Shown: positions 36,504 to 45,217, counted from the stretch's first letter. The stretch is DNA of 64,000 bases from Salinimicrobium sediminis (GCF_900215295.1 NZ_OCMF01000002.1:496001-560000), one strand, 5' to 3'. Numbers and translations are program-made. Notes: generated by a model not told the origin, from the sequence alone.

Positions 36504-37577
36504 ATGGATGTCAAAAAAGAGTCTGAAGAAGAAGCTATCAAAAATATACTGAAGGAGGAGAAGGTAAAGAAAGCCCTTACCGAAACAGACCTTGCCAAAG
36601 AAGGTGTTTCTCCTTCGGGCAGGAAAAACATCCTGTTGCTTATAGGTTATACCATCGTAGTGTTTTTAATAGGCGGGCTGCTGTATTACCTGTTGGAGTA
36701 CCGAATCATTCCTGTTTCAGAAAGTTATATTCCGCTAGGTCAAAAACTTGTTTTTGGTGCGATGATGATCGCCTTTGTTTTGTTTCTAAACCGGCTTCTA
36801 AAACAGATCCTCATGCGGAAGATCAATGACCGGGCCAGTGAATACAACTTTAAAAGCCTGATCAACCTGCTGACTTTCCTTCTCATTTTTCTTATCGCTG
36901 TCTCCCTTATCTTCTCCAACTGGTACGCAACCATGGTCTCCTTTGGAGTGGTTTCTCTTATCCTTGGTTTAGCTCTGCAAAATCCGCTTACCAGTTTATT
37001 CGGGTGGATCTACCTGCTTATCCGGAAACCCTATGAAGTTGGAGACAGGATCAAGATCGGGAATGTTTACGGAGACGTGATGAACGTGGGTTATTTTGAC
37101 ACTACGCTGTGGGAGTTTGGAGGGGACTATCTATCCGGCGATCATCCCAGCGGGAAGATCATCAGGTTTTCCAATTCCAAGATCTTTAGTGAATACGTGG
37201 TGAATTACTCCTGGCCACTATTTCCGTTCATATGGAGCGAAGTGAAATTCTATGTTTCCTACACCAGCGACTTTGATTTTATCTCGCTCACCGTTACGGA
37301 GATTGCCGAGAAAGAAGTAGGAGAAGCAATGTTGAGAAGGGTGACCCGGCTAAAGAAGATCCTGGAAGATTCCATGGTCCAGGAGCTGGAGATCAAGGAA
37401 AAACCCTCTGTGATCTTCAGTGCTCATAACAATACCTGGATAGAGGTTGTTGTGAGATTCCTGGTGGAGCCAAAGAACCTGGGTCCTACTAAATCCCTGC
37501 TGTTCACCCACATCATGAAAAAACTGAAACAACATCCCGATAAAGTGATCTTTCCAAATTCCCCTGCTAAATCCTGA
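36504..37577 (+). CDS. Mechanosensitive ion channel family protein (MscS)
   Basis: A 357-residue channel subunit. An acidic/lysine-rich cytosolic N-terminus (1-45) is followed by membrane helices at about 48-70, 78-102, 118-138 and the pore-lining helix (about 140-165, MVSFGVVSLILGLALQNPLTSLFGW), then the beta domain RKPYEVGDRIKIGNVYGDVMNVGYFDTTLWE and the C-terminal alpha-beta part. The NPLTSLFGWIYLLIRKP-EVGD junction is the MscS signature. It opens on membrane tension. Monocistronic; a MITE-like element follows. Confidence 0.93.
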   Translation: MDVKKESEEEAIKNILKEEKVKKALTETDLAKEGVSPSGRKNILLLIGYTIVVFLIGGLLYYLLEYRIIPVSESYIPLGQKLVFGAMMIAFVLFLNRLLKQILMRKINDRASEYNFKSLINLLTFLLIFLIAVSLIFSNWYATMVSFGVVSLILGLALQNPLTSLFGWIYLLIRKPYEVGDRIKIGNVYGDVMNVGYFDTTLWEFGGDYLSGDHPSGKIIRFSNSKIFSEYVVNYSWPLFPFIWSEVKFYVSYTSDFDFISLTVTEIAEKEVGEAMLRRVTRLKKILEDSMVQELEIKEKPSVIFSAHNNTWIEVVVRFLVEPKNLGPTKSLLFTHIMKKLKQHPDKVIFPNSPAKS

Positions 37578-37591
37578 GTTTTTTTCCAAAA

Positions 37592-37723
37592 AACAGGCTG
37601 TCGAAAAAGCCGGTAAAACGTCATCCTGAATTTATTTCAGGATCCATACTAATTTAGATCAGGATCTAATTAGAAGCTGAAACCAGTTCAGCTTGACGAA
37701 AATTAACTTTTAGACAGCCTGTT
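37592..37723. mobile_element. MITE-like element with terminal inverted repeats
   Basis: A 132-bp element bounded by AACAGGCTGTC (37592-37602) and its exact inverted copy GACAGCCTGTT (37713-37723). Inside is a hairpin TCCTGAATTTATTTCAGGA and the words CATCCTGAA / AGCTTGACG. It encodes nothing. The same kind of sequence (ACAGGCTGTC...ATCCTGAATTTATTTCAGGAT) is common as dispersed intergenic repeat in flavobacteria. It lies between the convergent mscS and acnA genes and may double as a bidirectional terminator. Confidence 0.75.
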
Positions 37724-37746
37724 GTAAATTGATTTCCCAGTTCATC

Positions 37747-40479
37747 TCAATTCATATCCTTCAGGAATTGCCGCAGGATATACTGTAGGATCCCTCCGTT
37801 AGTATAATAGGCAATTTCGATCTCGGAATCCAGTCTTGACTTAGCCTCAAATTCTATTTTTTCACCATTCTCCTTTTCTGCTGAAACTTTAATGATCTTA
37901 CCGGGATGCAGATCATCTGAGATTCCTGAAAAATTGAATTTTTCATCCCCTTTAATTCCGAGGCTTTCAGAAGTTTGCCCGTTCATGAATTCCAGCGGCA
38001 GTACGCCCATTTGCATCAAATTGCTGCGGTGAATACGCTCAAAGCTTTCGGCAAGTACTGCTTTTATTCCGAGGAGATTCGTACCCTTGGCTGCCCAGTC
38101 CCGGGAAGAGCCGCTGCCGTACTCTTTTCCGGCGATCACAATAAGCGGCGTCCTGTCTTCGGCATACTTCATGGCAGCATCATATACCGTCATGGTTTCA
38201 TTGGTAGGGAAATAGGTGGAATAACCTCCCTCCTTTTGAGTGATCCTGTTCTTGATCCTAACATTGGCAAAAGTACCACGCATCATCACCTCATGGTTGC
38301 CGCGCCGCGAGCCATAGGAGTTAAAATCCTTAGGCTCCACACCTTTGCTCTTGAGGTATTTTCCTGCTGCCGAATTCTCTCCAAAGGCACCTGCCGGCGA
38401 AATATGATCTGTAGTCACAGAATCGCCGAGAAACAGTAGTACCCTGGCATCTTTAATATCTTCAGGATCTTTAGGAGTTTCAGAAAGGTCTTTGAAGAAA
38501 GGTACTTCTTTGATATAGGTAGAATCATCTTCCCAGATGTATTCCTTTCCTTCCGCAGTAGAGAGCTTCTGCCACTGCTCTTCCCCGTCAAAGATCACGT
38601 CATATACCTGCTTGAAATCTTCCACCCGCATACTGTTTTTAATAGTTTCGTTGATCTCCTCCTGGGTGGGCCAAATGTCTTTTAAATACACCGGTAATCC
38701 ATTGGGATCATACCCCAGGGGATCATTGATGAGATCTATATCCACCCGTCCCACCAGGGCATAAGCCACTACCAGCATGGGAGACATAAGGAAATTCATC
38801 TTCACCTGTGGATGTACCCGGGCTTCAAAATTCCGGTTTCCGGAAAGCACAGATGCTACCACCAGTTCATTTTCATCTACGGCATCGGCAATATGTTTGG
38901 GCAAGGGGCCGCTGTTCCCAATACAGGAAGTACAGCCGTAGCCAACAGTATGGAAGCGTAGGGCATCAAGATCTTCAGAAAGTCCCGAGCGATCCAGATA
39001 GGTAGTCACCACTTTTGACCCCGGCGCCAGGCTGGTCTTTACCCAGGATTTGGTGCGCAGGCCACGGGAAAGTGCTTTTCTCGCCACCAGGCCAGCCCCA
39101 ATCATCACGGCAGGATTGGAGGTATTGGTGCAGCTGGTAATGGCTGCGATCACAATATTCCCATCACTTAAATGGTATTCAGCATTCTTATATTTGATCC
39201 TTACAGACCTTAATTTTTTCTCATTTTCTACGGTCACCTCCGGAGAGGCGTGTTCCTCATTATCGGTAAACTGGGTTTGAGAGCCGCCTTCTGCCAGCCA
39301 TCTATGCTCCTGCCGCTCTTCCAACGGAATATAATGCCTCTCAAATTCCTCTTTTAGCAGCTCCTGAAATTTATTAGCCAGGTCCTCTACAAAGATCTTA
39401 TCCTGTGGTCTTTTGGGACCCGAAACCGTTGGCCGCAAACTGCCGAGATCCAGTTCGGCTATTTCTGAATATTCTATCTGCTCATTCCCGGTGCGCCACA
39501 ACAGGTTGTCTTCACAATACTCCTTTACCAGCCCTATTTGCTCGGCAGACCTGTTGGTCTTCTTCATGTATTCCAGGGTTTGGTCGTCAATGGGGAAATA
39601 AGTGACCGTACAGCCAAATTCCGGCGACATATTTGAGATCGTGGCCCTATCTGTCACAGTAAGATGATCCAGCCCATCGCCAAAGACCTCCACAAATTTG
39701 CCCACTACTCCCACATCGCGCAACAGCCTGGTGATAGTAAGTACCATATCTGTCGCGGTACAACCTTCGGGGATCCGGCCTGTGAGCTTTAGTCCCACTA
39801 CCTGCGGACAGGTGAAGTAAACCGGCTGACCCAGCATGGCAGCTTCGGCTTCAATTCCGCCTACCCCCCAGCCCAATACGCCGATTCCGTTTACCATGGG
39901 GGTGTGGGAGTCAAGTCCCACAAGACTATCGGGGAAGACCCAGCCATCTCTTTGGATCACACCCTGCGCCAGATATTCCAGGTTTACCTGGTGGCAAATT
40001 CCCATTCCGGGAGGCACCACAGTAAAATTGTTCATGCCTTTTTGCCCCCACTTCAGCAGCTTATAACGTTCCCTGTTGCGCTCATACTCGCGCTCCACGT
40101 TCTTGGCTTCGGAATAATTTGTGCCGAAGTAATCTACCTGTACGGAGTGATCTATCACAAGGTCTACAGGGATCACAGGATTGATCTTTGTGCCATCCCC
40201 TCCTTTCCTGATCACTTCTGAACGTAAAGAGGCGATATCGACTACCGAAGGTACACCTGTAAAATCCTGCATGAGCACCCGGGCAGGTTTGAAGGGAATC
40301 TCTTTATCTGTCCCTGCCGCATTCCATTGAGAAAGCGTGTCCAGATGTTCATCTGTAATCCCAAAGCCGTCATGGTTGCGCAGTGCATTTTCCAGCAGAA
40401 TGCGGATCGAAAAAGGTAATCTTTCCACATTGACTCCTTTTTCCCGGAGCTTTTTTAAGGAGGCGATCTTGTAATCCAT
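37747..40479 (-). CDS. acnA: Aconitate hydratase AcnA
   Basis: A 910-residue IRP/AcnA-type aconitase of the TCA cycle. The 4Fe-4S cluster cysteines are in AAITSCTNTSNPAVMIGAG and GYGCTSCIGNSGPLP; other blocks are DSHTPMVNGIGVLGWGVGG near residue 200, and DSVTTDHISPAGAF and YGSGSSRDWAAKG in the C-terminal swivel domain. The N-terminus starts about 15-20 residues later than in E. coli AcnA (MDYKIASLKKLREKGVNVERLPFSIRILLENALR), which includes the complete first core helix. Note that many flavobacteria use a different, mitochondrial-type aconitase; AcnA may be additional. Confidence 0.95.
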   Translation of the reverse strand: MDYKIASLKKLREKGVNVERLPFSIRILLENALRNHDGFGITDEHLDTLSQWNAAGTDKEIPFKPARVLMQDFTGVPSVVDIASLRSEVIRKGGDGTKINPVIPVDLVIDHSVQVDYFGTNYSEAKNVEREYERNRERYKLLKWGQKGMNNFTVVPPGMGICHQVNLEYLAQGVIQRDGWVFPDSLVGLDSHTPMVNGIGVLGWGVGGIEAEAAMLGQPVYFTCPQVVGLKLTGRIPEGCTATDMVLTITRLLRDVGVVGKFVEVFGDGLDHLTVTDRATISNMSPEFGCTVTYFPIDDQTLEYMKKTNRSAEQIGLVKEYCEDNLLWRTGNEQIEYSEIAELDLGSLRPTVSGPKRPQDKIFVEDLANKFQELLKEEFERHYIPLEERQEHRWLAEGGSQTQFTDNEEHASPEVTVENEKKLRSVRIKYKNAEYHLSDGNIVIAAITSCTNTSNPAVMIGAGLVARKALSRGLRTKSWVKTSLAPGSKVVTTYLDRSGLSEDLDALRFHTVGYGCTSCIGNSGPLPKHIADAVDENELVVASVLSGNRNFEARVHPQVKMNFLMSPMLVVAYALVGRVDIDLINDPLGYDPNGLPVYLKDIWPTQEEINETIKNSMRVEDFKQVYDVIFDGEEQWQKLSTAEGKEYIWEDDSTYIKEVPFFKDLSETPKDPEDIKDARVLLFLGDSVTTDHISPAGAFGENSAAGKYLKSKGVEPKDFNSYGSRRGNHEVMMRGTFANVRIKNRITQKEGGYSTYFPTNETMTVYDAAMKYAEDRTPLIVIAGKEYGSGSSRDWAAKGTNLLGIKAVLAESFERIHRSNLMQMGVLPLEFMNGQTSESLGIKGDEKFNFSGISDDLHPGKIIKVSAEKENGEKIEFEAKSRLDSEIEIAYYTNGGILQYILRQFLKDMN

Positions 40480-40782
40480 AATGTTTGTCTTTATGTGGTT
40501 AGCGGTGAGGATTTTCGGGGAAAGCCCGAAACCATTAAATTACAAATTTTAACCGGAACCTTTACTTTTTTTCCCTTTTTAGCCACTCCTTTTCGGGAAA
40601 TAAATAACAGATCAATTTATAAAGGATCAGGCGCTCTTTGCCTGTTCAAAAATTTTTGCAGTTTCCTCAGAGAAATTCAAAAATTTTCCTACTTTTAAAA
40701 ACTTGTTAACGGGTAAGGGCAGAAACAAATCCCTACAAGTTTCTGTCTGTTCAAAACCAACTTCCAATTTCCCCCACAATTC
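40480..40782. other. Gene-free region upstream of the DUF3800 locus
   Basis: About 300 bases of A+T-rich sequence upstream of acnA and in front of the accessory genes. CAGAA (from 40721) and TTCTG (40741-40745) form only a weak inverted repeat. No ORF, tRNA or terminator is visible; probably promoters for both sides. Confidence 0.4.
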
Positions 40783-40890
40783 ATGGCCTTATTCCAGGTT
40801 TCAGTACTTAAAAATCATTTAAAGCTTCAGGATAAAAAAAGTTGTGATATAATGGGTTACCTGCAAGCCTACAAAGAAAATTTTGAGTAA
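40783..40890 (+). pseudogene. 35-residue remnant resembling the N-terminus of a restriction-modification methylase
   Basis: ATG at 40783 opens a 35-codon frame ending in TAA at 40888-40890. The peptide starts MALFQVSVLKNHLK and goes on LQDKK...YLQAYKENF. From memory this is the typical first segment of large Bacteroidetes Eco57I/Type IIG-like DNA methyltransferase-endonucleases (MALFQ-SVL-K-L--QD...A-Y--F). Such proteins run to about a thousand residues, so this would be a truncated relic cut after the first two helices. It overlaps the DUF3800 start by eight bases. It could also be a translated leader peptide. Confidence 0.45.
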
Positions 40891-42043
40891 AAAAATAGGA
40901 TATATAGATGAATCTGGTGATAAAAGTATACACTTCAAAAAAGGAGGTGTAACAACCTTTTTCATAGTAAGTGCAGTAATTATTGATGAAGATTCCGTTA
41001 ATCAAGTTCGCGAGGAATTTATTAAAATAGCTCGTCGTCACACACAAGCACCTGAAATAAAATCGAACTCCAAAACATTTAGAGATATCGATAAAAGAAT
41101 CAATTTTCTCAAAGATGTTTCTAAGCTTGATTTTAGAATTTATAGTGTCATTGTAGACAAAAGAAAAATTTTTGAGGATAGTGGTCTACAGTTTAGAGAT
41201 AGTTTTTACAAATACGTAAATGGATTATTAGATCACGAATTGTACGATTATTACCCTTATTTAAAATTAGTAGCAGATAATCACGGCTCCGATAAGTTTA
41301 TAGATGGGTTTATAGATTATGTCGAAAAAAACCATAAACAGACTGAATTATTTAGAGGTCCTGAGTTCCAATTTTCTGATAGTAAAGACGAACCATTAAT
41401 ACAATTAGCGGATTTTATTACAGGAAGCATCGCAAAATGTTATGAGCCTGGAAAGGTTGAGTTTAGAAGTAAGGAAATTCCTCAAATTTTAAAAACACAT
41501 ATACTACATTTAAGAGAATGGCCGGAAAAACCACCAAAATTATTTCGGCAAATAGATGATGAAGATGAAAAATATAACCAAGAATTGGTTGATTTTATAT
41601 TTTTTAGAATCAATGAATTTATTCACGCTAATCAAGATCGTCCAGAGGTAGAAATTAAGAATCAACTGATTTGCTTAAATTATTTAATTTATAGATTCAA
41701 AATTGATCCTCACGAATACATATTTTCAGATGAAATTATTGATAGAATTAAAGTCCGAGATTCGCACATCAATAAAAGAATTTTCAGCAAAGAAATTATT
41801 TCAAATCTACGAGAGAATAAAATATTGATTTTAAGTTCTCAAAGCGGCTATAAAATTCCTTGTTGTAAAGCTGATTTAGTTAGATTTTTTAATAGTTATA
41901 GTTCACAAATTATACCTATGATCGACACATTAGCTAAAACAAATATTGTTATTAAAAGTGCAACATCTGGAAATATAAATTTGTTAGAAGAGAATAATTA
42001 TGAGCTGCTAAAAGAATTAATTAATGTTGCGGCCAGCAGGTAA
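40883..42043 (+). CDS. DUF3800 domain protein, possible defence nuclease
   Basis: A 386-residue protein. N-terminal domain (about 1-215) is DUF3800: IGYIDESGDKSIHF with the metal-binding acidic pair, then KLVADNHGSDKFIDGF and DEPLIQLADFITGSIAKCYE, where the acidic residues of an RNase-H-like fold recur. The C-terminal 170 residues are helical and unassigned. DUF3800 proteins are frequent in phage-defence and mobile regions. The start is TTG at 40883 (no ATG available), overlapping the upstream remnant by eight bases, and base composition is clearly A+T-richer than in acnA, which suggests transfer. Its stop codon lies at the very edge of the following palindrome. Confidence 0.8.
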   Translation: MSKKIGYIDESGDKSIHFKKGGVTTFFIVSAVIIDEDSVNQVREEFIKIARRHTQAPEIKSNSKTFRDIDKRINFLKDVSKLDFRIYSVIVDKRKIFEDSGLQFRDSFYKYVNGLLDHELYDYYPYLKLVADNHGSDKFIDGFIDYVEKNHKQTELFRGPEFQFSDSKDEPLIQLADFITGSIAKCYEPGKVEFRSKEIPQILKTHILHLREWPEKPPKLFRQIDDEDEKYNQELVDFIFFRINEFIHANQDRPEVEIKNQLICLNYLIYRFKIDPHEYIFSDEIIDRIKVRDSHINKRIFSKEIISNLRENKILILSSQSGYKIPCCKADLVRFFNSYSSQIIPMIDTLAKTNIVIKSATSGNINLLEENNYELLKELINVAASR

Positions 42044-42168
42044 CAACGGTTATTCGCCAATAGCCGGCTGGCTTAGAAAGAAAATAATTAACTTGACCAA
42101 CAAACCAATACTAAACCGACAACTCCGCGTCCCCTACTCCGCCAACTGGCGATAACCGAGACCGTTGT
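42041..42168. repeat. attC-like imperfect palindrome (cassette boundary)
   Basis: A 128-bp element whose ends are complementary: ACAACGG (42044-42050) with CCGTTGT (42162-42168), continuing inward with TTATTCGCCAAT against GGCGATAA. The upstream gene's TAA stop is the first triplet of the element and the next gene's ATG (42176) is seven bases after it, which is the arrangement of integron cassettes. The 3' half GTCCCCTACTCCGCCAAC...GATAACCG returns in part at 43801-43836 and 45991-46024. The canonical R box GTTRRRY is not present, so this is attC-like only. Confidence 0.5.
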
Positions 42169-42175
42169 AAAACCT

Positions 42176-42703
42176 ATGAAAAAAATAATACTACAAACAT
42201 TATTAGGAATTCTAACCATATCCTGTTCATCAACAAAAGTTGTGGATAACGTAGAGGCCAATAATTTAAAAGAACAAGCAGTTAATGCCAATTTCGCAGG
42301 TAAGGTAGATTCCCAACATCTGAATTTGATCAAACAGTATTATCACTGGCAGGACGAAGAAATCCTGATAATAAATTATAAACAACCGATTTCCAGTTGC
42401 CACTTTGATAACAATACAATCACTTCAAAGGGTAAAAAGTGGTGGAAAGATTTTTACTCCGACATTAATACAGCCAACACTTTAAATATTCAAGTATTGG
42501 CAAACGGAGAAAAGGTGAAAAACAAATTGGATGACCTTAATTTTTTTGACGACAAAAATGATCTCCTGTTAAATAATTTCTTTAATCGAAAAAGATCTTG
42601 TTTCGGAGTATTAGTGGTGAATAAGAATGGTGATTATTTTCAATATAACGGGCATTATTCCGAAAGACAAGTTGGCGCCTTTATAGAAAACCTGAGAAAG
42701 TAA
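42176..42703 (+). CDS. Hypothetical lipoprotein
   Basis: A 175-residue exported protein with lipobox LTISC (lipidated Cys at 17) after a short hydrophobic leader (MKKIILQTLLGI). The mature part has a mixed alpha/beta pattern (YYHWQDEEILIINYKQPISSCHFD, SCFGVLVVNKNGDYFQYNGHYSERQVGAFIENLR) reminiscent of a thioredoxin-like or TlpA-like fold, but no CxxC is seen and no family is recognised. It starts seven bases after the attC-like palindrome and is A+T-rich, like a gene cassette. Confidence 0.65.
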   Translation: MKKIILQTLLGILTISCSSTKVVDNVEANNLKEQAVNANFAGKVDSQHLNLIKQYYHWQDEEILIINYKQPISSCHFDNNTITSKGKKWWKDFYSDINTANTLNIQVLANGEKVKNKLDDLNFFDDKNDLLLNNFFNRKRSCFGVLVVNKNGDYFQYNGHYSERQVGAFIENLRK

Positions 42704-42841
42704 TACGTGTAACAACAAAATAACACAGATCGAGAAATACCTGTCAATACCGCCGTTTTTAAATACTAATCAAATTAGCGTCAAGTTGAAAAGTTTGAGC
42801 TCCTAAATCCCACATGCGTTCTTCAGGACCTAGTCAAACAT
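42704..42841. other. Spacer between accessory genes
   Basis: 138 bases without ORF. It has short words also seen at other boundaries here (GTAACAAC after the stop; CCGCCGTTTTTAAATACTAATC) but no clear palindrome. Confidence 0.3.
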
Positions 42842-43705
42842 ATGAAACAAACCTGTTTAATATTACTTCTTATTCCAATATTGGGAATTTCACAGATGCG
42901 CGAACGTTTAAATTCAACAGATTTAGAACGTTATGGACTTAAAGATTCGGTATTGGAAATTATTCACAAAGAATACGAACCCAGATATTCCAATGATTCG
43001 ATTTACACACTTGAATTGTATGACTTTCTTGCACCTCACAATTATAAACTTGTATTTGATCAAAAAGGCTACTTAAATACCAGAACAGAATTAAGGAAAA
43101 AAAATGATTCATTAATTTCAGGAGCAGTCTGGAACTATAAATACGATCAAAATAAACGAATCTTGCAGGAAAAGAGAATTTCTCACCAGTACTCAAAAGA
43201 CACAATTATTTGGAATTATGAATACAAAGGAGATTCTGTTATTAACGTTCAACAACTGGACAAAACTTATGATGTTCTGTATTATATATACAGGCAGGAA
43301 GGAAAATTTGAATATTTAAATCACGCTAATTCTGACAGTTCTTATCAAACTAAAAAGTTATTTGTTTACGATAAATTCAATAGGTTGATTCGTATGGAGG
43401 ATTATGCCGAAAAAGAATTTGTGCAGGATTTGAGGATATCCACCTATAACGATACGACAACTAATAATATGTTCAGGGAAATCGTGATCTGGACTAAATA
43501 CGACAATGCCTTTTATAATGAATTTGAATACGATAAAAACGGAAATGTAATCACAATGATAATTGGGAATTTCTCAGATGACAAAAAGTCCATCAACAGA
43601 TATGAATATATCTATGATAATAGAAACAATTGGATTGAGAAGAGACATATCGGTTGGAGAGGAAAACTATCAGCGGTTTTTAAACGAGAAATAAGATATT
43701 ATTAA
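42842..43705 (+). CDS. Secreted hypothetical protein with YD-like repeats
   Basis: A 287-residue protein with a signal peptide (MKQTCLILLLIPILGISQ). The body shows several Y-x-x-x-G/N-x-(L/I)-x repeats: YKLVFDQKGYLNTRTE, WNYKYDQNKRILQEK, KLFVYDKFNRLIRM, NEFEYDKNGNVITM and YEYIYDNRNNWIEK, i.e. single copies of YD/Rhs-type motif spaced 40-60 residues apart. Such small YD proteins are common in Bacteroidetes and likely form a beta-structure on the cell surface or periplasm. No toxin domain is seen at the C-terminus. A+T-rich like its upstream neighbours. Confidence 0.7.
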   Translation: MKQTCLILLLIPILGISQMRERLNSTDLERYGLKDSVLEIIHKEYEPRYSNDSIYTLELYDFLAPHNYKLVFDQKGYLNTRTELRKKNDSLISGAVWNYKYDQNKRILQEKRISHQYSKDTIIWNYEYKGDSVINVQQLDKTYDVLYYIYRQEGKFEYLNHANSDSSYQTKKLFVYDKFNRLIRMEDYAEKEFVQDLRISTYNDTTTNNMFREIVIWTKYDNAFYNEFEYDKNGNVITMIIGNFSDDKKSINRYEYIYDNRNNWIEKRHIGWRGKLSAVFKREIRYY

Positions 43706-43873
43706 AATACGATTGCCTAATAGCACAAATTGGGGAATACCTCTCTAAAAGGGCATTTTTGAATACCTTTTATATAAAGTTTTTTACTGATAATTTATGT
43801 CCCCTAAGCCGCAACGGAATCAAAGCCGTTAGCAAAAAAGTATAGGTACAAGGAGTATCTTTCTAAGGATTAA
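43706..43873. other. Boundary region with cassette-like 3' half-site
   Basis: After the stop, GATTGCCTAATAGC can pair imperfectly with the later GCCGTTAGCAAA (43827-43838). Between them lie AGGGCATTTTTGAATACC (43750-43767), one copy of a motif that recurs here, and GTCCCCTAAGCCGCAACGG (43800-43818), which resembles the 3' half of the palindrome at 42041. Within it AACGG and CCGTT can form a small hairpin. No gene. Confidence 0.4.
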
Positions 43874-43993
43874 AAACAACAAAGTGGTTTCAGAAGAAGG
43901 TATGGCGGACAATATGAGCCTGTCTGGCCAACTGAAAGAATAGATCTGCTCCAAAATGCGCAAGCCAAAAATCCCTTTTTTGACTACCTTTAA
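43874..43993 (+). pseudogene. Open fragment ending ...AKNPFFDYL-stop, gene remnant
   Basis: A 39-codon open frame with no start codon, from just after an in-frame TAA (43871-43873) to TAA at 43991-43993. The protein-like text includes RRRYGGQYEPVWPTERID and ends AKNPFFDYL; the frame upstream of the TAA reads KKYRYKEYLSKD. It has the composition of a real C-terminus (aromatic, charged) rather than random DNA. Its last codons are the recurring motif found before other genes of this region. Family not recognised. The next SDR gene starts 57 bases later. Confidence 0.35.
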
Positions 43994-44050
43994 AGAAACA
44001 GGTTAGCAGGCAACCGGAAACCATAAACACATTGCATTAAAAAATTCCAA

Positions 44051-44746
44051 ATGAGAAATTATGTTGTTATAGGAGGATCTTCTGGAATCGGCAAAGAATT
44101 GGTCAGGATTTTGGCGGAGCAGGGAGACAGGATCTTTGCTACCTACCACCACACATCTCCCGAAGAAACATTTGAAAACCTGACATTTCAAAAGTTTGAT
44201 GTTCTTAATGATACTCTTGATCAAAGTGATTTTCCGGAAGCCCTTCATGGTTTTGTATATTGCCCCGGAAGTATTAATCTAAAACCCTTTCATCGCTTTA
44301 AAGAAGAGGATTTCCTGGAAGATTACAGGCTACAGGTGCTGGGAGCAACAAAATTGATCCAACAACTTTTACCCGCACTTAAAAAAGCAGACGAAGCTTC
44401 GATAGTATTATTTTCTACGGTCGCGGTACAAACCGGTTTTAATTTTCATTCCCAGGTTGCTGCTTCCAAAGGCGCAATTGAGGGCTTAACAAGAGCATTG
44501 GCTGCCGAATTTGCGCCAAACATCCGGGTAAATGCCATCGCCCCTTCCCTTACTGATACTCCGCTGGCCGGAAAATTACTGGGAACTCCCGAAAAAGTGG
44601 AGGCCCAGTCAAAGCTAAATCCCATGAAAAGAATTGGAAGTCCTCTCGACATTGCCACAGCCGCAGCCTTCCTCCTATCTCCAAAATCTTCATGGATCAC
44701 CGGACAAATTTTAAAGGTGGATGGGGGATTCTCCACCTTAAAATAG
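44051..44746 (+). CDS. SDR family protein lacking the catalytic tyrosine
   Basis: A 231-residue short-chain dehydrogenase-like protein: IGGSSGIGKELVR loop (about 7-19), FVYCPGSINLKPF in place of NNAG, the Ser-containing strand SIVLFSTVAVQTG (Ser122), then HSQVAASKGAIEGLTRALAAE, IRVNAIAPSLTDTPL and ITGQILKVDGGF. In the active site Y-x-x-x-K the tyrosine is Val136 (VAASK), while Lys140 is kept. It may thus be an inactive or specialised SDR. Similar tyrosine-less SDRs are known to me from flavobacterial clusters with cryptochrome genes. DinB follows 30 bases later. Confidence 0.88.
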   Translation: MRNYVVIGGSSGIGKELVRILAEQGDRIFATYHHTSPEETFENLTFQKFDVLNDTLDQSDFPEALHGFVYCPGSINLKPFHRFKEEDFLEDYRLQVLGATKLIQQLLPALKKADEASIVLFSTVAVQTGFNFHSQVAASKGAIEGLTRALAAEFAPNIRVNAIAPSLTDTPLAGKLLGTPEKVEAQSKLNPMKRIGSPLDIATAAAFLLSPKSSWITGQILKVDGGFSTLK

Positions 44747-44776
44747 AATCTGAAAATTTTAATCTATGAATCAGGA

Positions 44777-45217
44777 ATGAAAGCCTTCTTTAAAGACATT
44801 TTTGAATACCATCACCATTTCAACCAAAAACTGGCCGACCAATTGATCCGGAATGAAGGGAAATTGGGAGAAAGGGCGATCCCACTGTTCTCTCATCTCC
44901 TCAATGCGCAGCAGATCTGGAATTCCAGAATTATGTGTGAAGAACCTCTGGGAGTTCACCAGGTGCACCCGCTGATGGAATGCAGGCAACTGGACCGGGA
45001 AAATTTTTCAAAAACCCTGAAAATTCTCGGGATGTATGAACTGGAGCAGCCGGTAAAATACCGAAATTCAGGTGGCGAAGAATATCAGAATTCAGTAAAA
45101 GAAATTCTCTTCCATATTGCCAATCACACCACCCACCACAGAGGGCAGATCATTTATGAGCTTCGGCAACAGGGCATTGCGCCCATAGTCACCGACTACA
45201 TTTTTTACAAAAGATAA
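44777..45217 (+). CDS. DinB family protein
   Basis: A 146-residue four-helix-bundle protein with the metal-binding histidines of the DinB/YfiT type: FSHLLNAQQIW (first His, about 48) and ILFHIANHTTHHRGQIIYELRQQG (His pair, about 117-122). Such proteins are putative metal-dependent thiol transferases or hydrolases; some use bacillithiol, and bshB1 is present elsewhere in this window. It follows the tyrosine-less SDR by 30 bases and is probably co-transcribed. Role unknown. Confidence 0.88.
   Translation: MKAFFKDIFEYHHHFNQKLADQLIRNEGKLGERAIPLFSHLLNAQQIWNSRIMCEEPLGVHQVHPLMECRQLDRENFSKTLKILGMYELEQPVKYRNSGGEEYQNSVKEILFHIANHTTHHRGQIIYELRQQGIAPIVTDYIFYKR

Noticed and set aside
40883-42043. Could the accessory region be a known defence system?
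   Set aside because: Only DUF3800 and a possible methylase relic are defence-like; other genes show no nuclease, toxin or phage-sensor domain, so no system is claimed.
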